Source: Albugo candida (Eukaryota; Oomycota; Peronosporomycetes; Albuginales). Taken from it: a DNA stretch of 64,000 nucleotides. The notes below the pieces were generated by a model. That model searched no databases. It saw only the letters and a program-made list of their open reading frames with translations, and had not been told where the DNA came from. Location: contig JBDOQK010000015.1 in assembly GCA_040437565.1 (NCBI GenBank), positions 434,001 through 498,000 of the forward strand. Reading direction: 5' to 3'. A program made the position numbers and the translations under genes. Shown in pieces: positions 57,001-64,000 of the stretch (positions are counted from its first letter, which is position 1; each line of letters starts with the position of its first letter).

Positions 57001-57243
57001 ATTTCTTGCATAGTTACTACTGTGGAAACGGACGCCAGACTCAATCAGTAGATAGACTTTTGGAAAAGGAGGCTGATGTAATTTGAAAATGTACGTTCGT
57101 TGATTGTTTTTATTATCGATCCCCTCTGCTTCGACTTCATTTTGCAAATTATAAATATTAGTGACTCGCATATTCAGTATATTTTTCCGCACACTGCCCA
57201 TCATAGCGTAGATATCATCGATTAACATTCGAGTTTTCGGCAT
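54076..57243 (-). CDS. NEMF: NEMF/Rqc2 (Tae2) ribosome quality control factor
   Basis: One exon of 1,055 codons from ATG 57243 (MPKTRMLIDDIYAMM). NEMF/Rqc2 binds stalled 60S subunits, recruits Listerin/Ltn1 and adds C-terminal tails to the nascent chain. Domains in order: NFACT-N (ERYIFKLHQ-type start seen as RTYIFKLHQPPFPKVYLLI; LRKHIRGKRL; VIDFTFGSDQ; LYASGNIILTD), a coiled coil (about 380-440), the NFACT-R domain (FEKFHWFLSSEHMLIISGKD, YVHSDLQGAFPCIV, WVKAECVSKTS), an acidic linker with a KGKKGKLKKIKQKYADQDEE-type basic patch, and NFACT-C (DRLIAAIPMCAPYSAL, YRVKLVPGAQKLGKAA). The tail is Lys-rich. Length and order match eukaryotic NEMF. It is divergent from the lipase gene with 96 bp between starts. 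Confidence 0.95.
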   Translation of the reverse strand: MPKTRMLIDDIYAMMGSVRKNILNMRVTNIYNLQNEVEAEGIDNKNNQRTYIFKLHQPPFPKVYLLIESGVRFHSSNYARNVSSSSTLPNQFTMKLRKHIRGKRLVQLEQLQGDRVIDFTFGSDQSQCHLILELYASGNIILTDNQYNILSLLRTHRIDENVKVAVRQVYPIQILSKCSLESEVSGQMLRQKLSNWFSGENDDDTTLSTQRGGKKKIHTLEQLLMTKKVGFGGLGRAIVEHCIVSAGIPNSKMKSYEDVVALEEKLEKLAEELDKGYKMLQTLENNQEHYMKDEQSAKVFSEGAKKEKGGYIILGDPQPGIKVETYEGFTPVLYAQHREKSYISFDTFDQTVDEYFSHYETRKTQTGSQVAQQAATSKLEKMKKSQSQQLDELHHSEELNLKHAQLIELNQLDIEKVLSVIRSALASGMDWKALKDLVKYEQTNGNPVASMIHEFDLSRNRVSVLLSDDESGFEDAEPDMHAIWLDLSLSALRNAAELYTRKKTSAEKAKKAEVATEKAIKLAALKTDKFIKKQLIKPTPIHQRRKSFWFEKFHWFLSSEHMLIISGKDAQQSELLIKRYMRKNDVYVHSDLQGAFPCIVRTRLAPPSDQTLSPIPITTLEQAACMCVCRSNAWKNQVITGAYWVKAECVSKTSASSEVLAPGVFMILGKKNFIQALRLEMGLAILYHTEGGDVKDETGTENLYQGRIEVLDHESSPHSNPSEAHEELANIGVSVDTIDQKDEDMAAISGDVRAKHKSSDDLEVCQPQFGELSMHDDSQNTAAGTKINEACVTDSARDQKELQTRSGKSNSHARIDESSQVRPKCVRGKKGKLKKIKQKYADQDEEDRLLRMEALGHKKTVKDEPITLNTVASDEPAAVKTHGLEMVKQKVHQQREQYLKDEEMLVDALDFSVVFTGSPKPTDRLIAAIPMCAPYSALQKYTYRVKLVPGAQKLGKAARQIIAHFFNLNLKKEEGESPLGASEQALSSSAGNADDPNKSVLQIERELLKSIPEHEYLGCMIGQVRVVASGGLLSTPEPNKKTKKVNTQKANKKHK

Positions 57244-57339
57244 GACTGGAAGCGCAGAAATCCTGTCACTACTTTGATAACGCTCTAACTGAAGTTAAAT
57301 ACCAAGGAGTTCTGAAACACGCCCCACGAGCCGAGTTTG
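57244..57339. promoter_or_regulatory. Short bidirectional intergenic region
   Basis: 96 bp between the divergent start codons of the NEMF and lipase genes. No clear core element was recognised. Confidence 0.4.
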
Positions 57340-60131
57340 ATGTATTCGAAGGATTGTCGGCTACTTTGTAATGTAAAAAGACTTCCAATCTCGCTGATCA
57401 AGGGAATAAAATCAACAACATTTCCATTTATTTATCTGTGGCTACGATTTTGGATATTTGCAACTGGATTCGAACATCAAGAGCGACTCTGGAAACAGCT
57501 TTTGCTGGCACTTAAGTATCGGAAATATCAGACCAGCCTTGCGCACAAGTATTCGAGACCATGGCTCAAGGTGTATTCTGCGGATCTCAGGATATTGTTT
57601 CTTTTTTTCGAGTCGGCATTCAGGCTGATCAAATCGCTGTTGGTTCCTCATCTCTTTATGAGGTATCTATGGGCCACAAGTGTTTTGCATGTTGTGTACG
57701 AGATTTCGTCCATAATGAAAAGTATTTTAAAGAAGAACTTCTTGAGAATCACATCAAACGGAAGAGTGACAATACAATTGAGCAGACAAATTGAAATTGC
57801 TGAAACATTTACAGAACGCCAAGCCATTGCTTTTCGATTGGATAAGCTGCAAGGAAAAGATCAATGGCGGCAAAATCCAAAATCGAATTTATATCTTTAC
57901 GACCGTGTACTGAAGAAAACAAGAATGTACAAGGTTCGTAGAGCTGATAGCAATTGTTCCTACAAATTAGAGAAAGTTGCAAACTTATAATGCCTTAGGA
58001 GTTGATGTCCGAAAAAGACATNNNNNNNNNNNNNNNNNNNNNNNNNNNNNNNNNNNNNNNNNNNNNNNNNNNNNNNNNNNNNNNNNNNNNNNNNNNNNNN
58101 NNNNNNNNNNNNNNNNNNNNNATGAGGTATCTATGGGCCACAAGTGTTTTGCATGTTGTGTACGAGATTTCGTCCATAATGAAAAGTATTTTAAAGAAGA
58201 ACTTCTTGAGAATCACATCAAACGGAAGAGTGACAATACAATTGAGCAGACAAATTGAAATTGCTGAAACATTTACAGAACGCCAAGCCATTGCTTTTCG
58301 ATTGGATAAGCTGCAAGGAAAAGATCAATGGCGGCAAAATCCAAAATCGAATTTATATCTTTACGACCGTGTACTGAAGAAAACAAGAATGTACAAGGTT
58401 CGTAGAGCTGATAGCAATTGTTCCTACAAATTAGAGAAAGTTGCAAACTTATAATGCCTTAGGAGTTGATGTCCGAAAAAGACATTGTAGGTATCATGTT
58501 TGCGCTACGGGCGGGTTTACTGAGAAAACATTGGGGACTCGGGCACCCGCAGCTTTACGCAGTTAGTCAAGGTGAGTAGACTTTACTTTTTACAGATAAC
58601 TGATACTGACGAATGGCCTGGATGCATATTGCTAGTCGGTACGAAGCACGTGATTGAGGAATACCTCGATACTATCGTACGATCAATGAACATGGTGCTA
58701 CGAGCGACTGGGACGACTGAAGATAGTCGAGAAGAGTTATCAATCGATAATAAGCTCGCATTTTTTAGTGAGACACGACATGCATTTGGAAGATCAGCAT
58801 TACTTTTATCTGGAGGAGGAGCACTTGGAATGTATCACAGCGGTGTGCTTAAGGCACTAGTCGAACAAAACATGCTTCCTACTGTGATTGCCGGATCCTC
58901 GGCAGGCTCCATATGCGCTGGTATTATTGGTGTACGAACTGACGAGGAAGTATTGGAATTTTTCTCCAGTGATCGTTTACATCTGAATTTTCTAAGCGCA
59001 AATATAATGCCTGAAGACATCAAAAATTTCATTCCATCCTTACTACCACCGATGCGAAAAATATTACCTACTTCATATTATAAAAATCTCGAATGGATAG
59101 CTATAGTGCTAGCTCGTTTTGTTAAAAAGCGCTTCGTACTAGACTCCAACGTTCTCAAAGATGCCTTGCGCACGAATATCGGTGATTACACATTCCGTGA
59201 AGCATACGACAAGACTGGTCGCATCATCAACATCACAGTTACTCAGTCAAAAGCAAGCGACTACCCTCACTTGTTGAATTATTTGACCGCTCCAAACGCA
59301 CTCATTTGGTCAGCATGTCTAGCATCTTGCGCCATTCCAATTATATTTCCTCCAGTTGAATTGCTGGCAAAGGATAAGACCGGCGCCATTGTTCCTTACT
59401 TTCGCGAGGGACTCAAATGGAGCGACGGAAGTATTGAGTGCGATCTCCCAATGGAACGTCTATCAGAATTGTTTAACGTGAATCATTTCATTGTGAGTCA
59501 AGTCAATCTCCATCATAAGTTGTTAACTGCTTATGGATCACTTGGAAGAGGCCAATCTGGAAGTTTACTTGGTTTTTTGAAGCAACAAATGAAATCACAT
59601 ATCAAGCACCTGGCGGAGTTCGGACTAAATACAACAGTTTTGAAGTTTCTAGATATTGGAGTCATTCCGTTACTGACACAAAAATATGAAGGTGATATAA
59701 CAATTTGTCCCACTGAGAAAATTTCGGTGCTACATTTAGCACGAAATTCTTTACGAAATCCGACAGAGAAACAATTTCACAATGAAATAATGAAAGCTGG
59801 AGAACGTGCTTGTTGGCCTTGCATTTCTCGGATTCGTACGATGTGCCGGATCGAATTTGCATTAGAGAGAGCTGTGCGCTACCTCAAGGGTGAACAAGCG
59901 TTGGAAGATGAAAAACGGAATGGGAAGAGAATTGGACGAGTGCCGTCATTCTATACGTCACCAAGTTCAATTAATCTTCTGAGTTTGGATCAAAGACCTT
60001 CTTCTCCCAAACGGTCTATCCAAGGCGGCGATCATACTATTTATAATGAGAGACTTCTTTCTCAGCCCACACTTCGACGAAATCGTTCAATGAACGTCGC
60101 AGGAGCAGTAATGACAAGAGAAGACGATTGA
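57340..60131 (+). CDS. Patatin-like triacylglycerol lipase (SDP1/Tgl3-5 family)
   Basis: Exons 57340-57933, 57999-58571 (seen whole only in the right-hand copy, 58463-58571, after the gap at 58022-58121) and 58636-60131; merged length about 732 residues. It would hydrolyse stored triacylglycerol at lipid droplets. The N-terminal DUF3336 part is hydrophobic, with ERQAIAFRLDKLQGKDQW, SNLYLYDRVL, MFALRAGLLRKHWGLGHP and VGTKHVIEEYLD, as in SDP1. The patatin domain has the oxyanion loop GGGALGMYHSG (about residue 294), the nucleophile elbow GSSAGS (about 322) and the catalytic Asp in WSDGSIECDLPMERL (about 498), so the Ser-Asp dyad is intact. The Ser-rich C-terminus resembles family tails. The 64-bp intron between exons 2 and 3 gives SQ joined to VGTKHV, exactly as in relatives. 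Confidence 0.93.
58022..58121. other. 100-N assembly gap with overlapping flanks
   Basis: Exactly 100 N. 364 bp at 57658-58021 recur at 58122-58485. Merging restores the lipase gene. Confidence 0.93.
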
Positions 60132-60262
60132 TTGTGTCCGAATTGGGCTCCCGTAAGTGTCTTGTGTGAGACATCCTCACGGACTCATGCCGAAAGACGG
60201 CTTTTGATCTTCTTTCTCAAAGTACGATAGACTTAAAATCACTTACCCATTTTCACGTCTAC

Positions 60263-63200
60263 TTGTTGCGTCATAGCAATTGCTTATACATAGTCATGCC
60301 GACTCATCAGTCAAATGTGAGTGCACTCGCATGTGCTGAGACTTCTTTCTTGCGTATTGGAGCTTCGGTAGAGCAAACTCACGATACTTTACTTTTTCTA
60401 TCCAGAACGTCACATAGCGTGGCGTGCCTGAATCAGCCCTGGATCGATAGCGTACGACTGAGAATGGCCACAAATTGATTGCTCCCGATACCAAGAATAT
60501 TCGAAAGTACTCGACGCTGTACGTGTCATCTACTATGAGTCACATCAACGGATCGCTCGAGAAGATCTCTTTTTCGTTGCAACGATCCGTTGGGAGCTCT
60601 TGGGACTGAAGCTGTCTCTTACAGATGGACCAGTGACCGTGCTCTCACTTGTATATATCATACCCAACGCCTCGTACCACAAGACGGGAAAGCTCTATCC
60701 GATAAATTGTATGGAATTGTATGAACAATATGTAGGTAATTGATTGTTCGATCGAAGGCTGGGTATATGTCGTCTCGCTGGCTAGAAGCTGTCAAATAAA
60801 CTCAACCATTTCATTTGGAGCTGAATTGTGGTGCGAAACCATCTGTTGTGCTCTATCAATTGCTTACTGTTCTGTTCAGAGGTGATGGCATCGATGCGCC
60901 ACTCTTTCACGTATCTATTGCGATCCAGGTAGAATCAGATTTACTCTATCGATCAGACTGAATCATTCTTTCTGCTTAAGCAATGATATTCCAGTCAAAT
61001 GTGCTTTCGATAGCGTGAAAGAAAGCTGTCGATTATTTCCAAGGGCTACAAACGACAGAAGTACAGCTTCTTTAGGATAGTCAAGACATGAGGCAAGCAG
61101 ATCCCATCGTGCTCGCATCAGAGAGCACGGGATATGGTTTCGGACTGTTACGTCGACAGATAGCACAAGTTGCTAAGGGAATCGACTTAGTGCTCGCATG
61201 CTCCTCGTACCCATTCTGGGAAGAACGGCATCCTGTGAAACTCTCCATGTTTGAACGCAGCCGCATTCGGCTGCAAAAACAGCTTACAACGCAACTAAAA
61301 TGTCATAAACAGTCACGCTCTTTTATCCAAGCGAAGACATCTCAAGAAAACGTCCTGGCAAAGCAAATTTATCTCTTCAAGCCACAGGATAAAGTGTCTT
61401 GCATTGAAGAAAAAAGTGAGCCAAAGATGTACATACCGCTCGACCAGCAAAACTGATCTAAAGACAAAACGGCTTCTTTTCGACCAAAGTAAGAAGCGTT
61501 TAAATGAAAATACGAAGAGCTGAAGTGGAGGAAAAACTCATGCCTATGAAGAAGAGAAGGAAATGCGTAAATTGCTTTGAGAAGAAGAATACGGGCCAGG
61601 AAGCAGCTCGCCAAAGAAGAAGCCAGCAAGAACGGGTTGCGACGCAAAATTTTCCAAGAAAACACGATGGATGTGGTCAAACCGAAAGTTAACGTTCGTC
61701 AACGCACTCAAGAGCGTGAACGCGAGTTGGATGCTTGTCGCTGTCTAGAACCAAGGACTCGGGACTTTCTTCGGCTGGAATTTCTCGCCCAAACGTATTA
61801 CGAAATGAAATCTTCTTCCATGGCACCGATTGTGTGAGACAACGAACATAATCGAATGTACAAGCTGATGGCGGACGCGACCACATTTCCTGAGCGCTTT
61901 CTGAGCTGTGATGAAGCAATCGTTTTCCAGACACATTGCATATGGATGTGCTCTTCATTTGGGACACATTATCAACATTCTCTCGATCAGCTTGAACTCG
62001 TTCTAATGCCTTCGCTTCACTTATTCGCCTCAGTTCTCTTCCTGCAGGACGGTTCCAGCTCTACGGGTGACTCGAAGGTTAAGAAAATGAGTTTGGTTTA
62101 CCAGCACTTTGGCTTCCATGCGCTGTGTTGGAATATTTGTTGGCAGAATACTATCCAAATATCAATACTGGCATTTCTCCTATGGATTCCAATCGCTCGC
62201 GGCCCTGAATTTGATGCTGCGGCCCGGAAATCGCTCGCACGATTATGTTACAGCAACGGGAAAACACTTTACATCAGAAGACGCATCACTCAAAGCGCTA
62301 CGTGATGAGAATTTCGCGTCAGTCATTACAAAGAACTCTCACTCGAGAATCTCTATGGCTGTAAGAGTGTTGTGATGATACAGCCTCTAAAGAACGTGGT
62401 ACAGTTAACAAAAGATTCCAAGAGCGCCCTTAAAGGCATTTCATATTCAGTCGAATCGATTTAAACAGAATTCATTCTTGCGGTCAATTCTTTCATGACG
62501 CTTAAAATGCTTCGAAAAAGTATATGAATATAGTGAGAAATCGGAGCCCTATGATCTTTGCTGAGTAAAGAATGGTCTCTTTTTGATGACCAGGAAACCA
62601 TTACTTTTAGTGACAGCTCCACGACACGAGCCTGCATGCAATTCGTTCGTCTTTTCCGATCCAAAGAGGTCGCAAGTCCACTCAATCATTCGCTAGATGC
62701 GTCCAATCACTACAATACCCGTATGATCACAGAGCCTATGGATCTGAGCATACGTGGAAAAGCTGGAAGATAGCGAGTACACAATCGACAATTTTAACCA
62801 GGAATTCGACATGGACACGCTTGTGGACGACGTGCATCTCGTGACGAAGAATGTTTTGTTGTACAATTCTATGCACGCAGAAATCTCGCGTATGGCAATC
62901 AACTCTCGTCCATATTTGATCGATTTCTTCGGAAAACTGATAGAAACGCAAAGAATTGCAACAGAGGGTCAGTGTCGAGCATGTGGAAAGCGAGAAGCTG
63001 CTACAATGTTATCCATTTGGACGCCCCTTTCCATTCGTTCTGTATCCGCCCGGCCGTCAAAGAAGCTTCAGCATATTGTAATCGTGGCTCATGTGAGAAT
63101 CAAAAGATGACGCTCCTACTCACAACAGAAGATGTTTCCGAAGACGCCAATCGACTTTCGGAAGCGATTGTATGACTATAGAAAGAAAGTTACTCGCTTT

Positions 63201-63932
63201 TGAGTCTGAAAGATCGAATTTACACTTCACGGATATTATGCTATGCGATCTTGTGATTTGGTCCGATTCCGTACGAAGAATGTATCAATCGATCGAGGAG
63301 ACCATCGAAAACACGCGGAAAAAGCGGTTGGAGCCGTCACAAACACCTTCATGGGCTCCATTTAGTGGGAGATTACGATATCGCTTGTAAATCCTTCTTC
63401 CCCGACACGTCTGGACCTCCTGCGAGCTGTCTGAAACCATTTTCTGGGAAAATTTCGCCTTATTTGAAAATTTGAGTGCAAAGTTTCACCTGCAATGTTT
63501 CGAGTTTTTGACGAGCAAATGCTTATCGAAACGTATGGCGATTTGTATATCAAAACGACTTAGCAGATCACCCGAAAATGCTTTTACTGCTACGTCATCG
63601 AAGAACCGCTCGAAAAGTATCAACGCTCCTTTTTGACTCTTGGACGCACTTCCAACTCCTTAGATGGTCCTCCAATTGTCAGCTGTTTTACACAAAGTTC
63701 ATCACTCCTCATGATGAGTGTAACCTACGTCAAGAAATTCTTCGCCGCCATGGGAATAACCCTTGTCGGCAAATTGCGCTTGCACGTCGGAGAAAGAGTC
63801 TCACAATTACTGATTGTACAGCCCGAATGGACTCCTCCTAATACGTTGCTTTCACTCCATTTTTTTATATTGGGACATTACGCTCCTTACGAGAGATTGA
63901 TGTGGATCGCAGCAAGTACAGTTCCAACTTGA
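60263..63932 (+). pseudogene. Degenerate bromodomain-containing gene (host chromatin-type)
   Basis: About 3.7 kb in which protein-like stretches change frame repeatedly on the plus strand, for example 60263-60478, 60540-60745, 61088-61456, 61577-61837, 62109-62375, 62558-62770, 62754-62980, 62972-63175 and 63490-63932. At 62690-62890 two frames together read like a bromodomain: NHYNTRMITEPMDLSI, then in the next frame VEKLEDSEYT, DMDTLVDDVHLVTKNVLLYN and SMHAEISRMA, with the PMDL motif and the acetyl-lysine-binding YN. A Cys-rich motif (QCRACGKREAA) follows. A Lys/Arg-rich coiled segment lies upstream (61577-61700). Frame changes do not fall at good splice sites, e.g. inside the PMDLSI helix. 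It is either a decayed gene or a region of poor base accuracy; the rest of the window shows no such errors. It may extend past the window end. Confidence 0.55.
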
Positions 63933-64000
63933 GTCATGGGCGCCTGTTTTTTGATTGTTTGCCTTCTCACGACGTCAAAAACCTCGGAATCAAAGTCGAT

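Noticed and set aside
1-64000. tRNA genes, rRNA genes or transposable elements
   Set aside because: No T-loop and D-loop pairs, rRNA segments, long terminal repeats, reverse transcriptase or transposase motifs were recognised by eye; a tRNAscan-SE or RepeatMasker run would be decisive.

Overview
The window looks like nuclear DNA of a compact-genome oomycete, most like an Albugo-type white rust. The evidence is tightly packed genes on both strands, very short introns (about 45-110 bp, mostly 51-61 bp with GT-AG ends), a large family-48 beta-glucan (callose-type) synthase, and only 24-150 bp between many divergent start codons. The organism is an inference; no organelle, bacterial or viral segment was seen.

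Layout, left to right: a multi-exon gene with a possible TPP1-like OB fold (264-2651, +); a tail-anchored Ubc6/UBE2J ubiquitin-conjugating enzyme (3025-3830, -); a TFIIIC WD40 subunit (3906-7575, +) broken by a 128-bp tandem array; a giant GRIP golgin (7826-15038, -); DNA polymerase alpha catalytic subunit (15185-19988, +); a very unusual gene that joins seven ankyrin repeats, a SAPS domain and a PH-like domain (20044-25195, -); two small unknown genes (25249-25671 and 26027-26494, +); a very large protein kinase (26734-33196, -); a CARMIL-like LRR protein (33473-36407, +); a small RPR2/C18orf21-like zinc protein (36512-37193, -); a DHX29/DHX57-type DExH helicase (37451-42287, +); the glucan synthase (42648-48719, -); a 1.5-kb stretch without a clear gene; an unrecognised gene (50245-51492, +); a second gene-poor stretch; the NEMF/Rqc2 ribosome-quality-control factor (54076-57243, -); a patatin-like SDP1/Tgl triacylglycerol lipase (57340-60131, +); and from about 60.2 kb to the end a degenerate gene with a recognisable bromodomain.

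Ten runs of exactly 100 N occur. At eight of them the sequence just before the run is repeated just after it (112-1049 bp), one more has the same pattern with a small indel, and one lies in the tandem array. This is the signature of two contig ends that overlap but were never merged. Joining each overlap restores reading frames exactly in the golgin, helicase, kinase, lipase and ankyrin-SAPS genes, so these local 'duplications' are probably artefacts. Coordinates below run across the gaps; lengths given as 'merged' count each overlap once.

Most genes are housekeeping: chromosome and transcription (Pol alpha, TFIIIC, possible shelterin-like factor, bromodomain relic), RNA and translation quality control (DExH helicase, RPR2-like, NEMF), ER/Golgi and lipid (UBE2J, golgin, lipase), cell wall (glucan synthase) and signalling (PP6 regulator, kinase, CARMIL-like). 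The strongest candidate for something undescribed is the ankyrin-SAPS-PH fusion, which puts on one polypeptide two subunit types that are separate proteins in the animal PP6 phosphatase complex.
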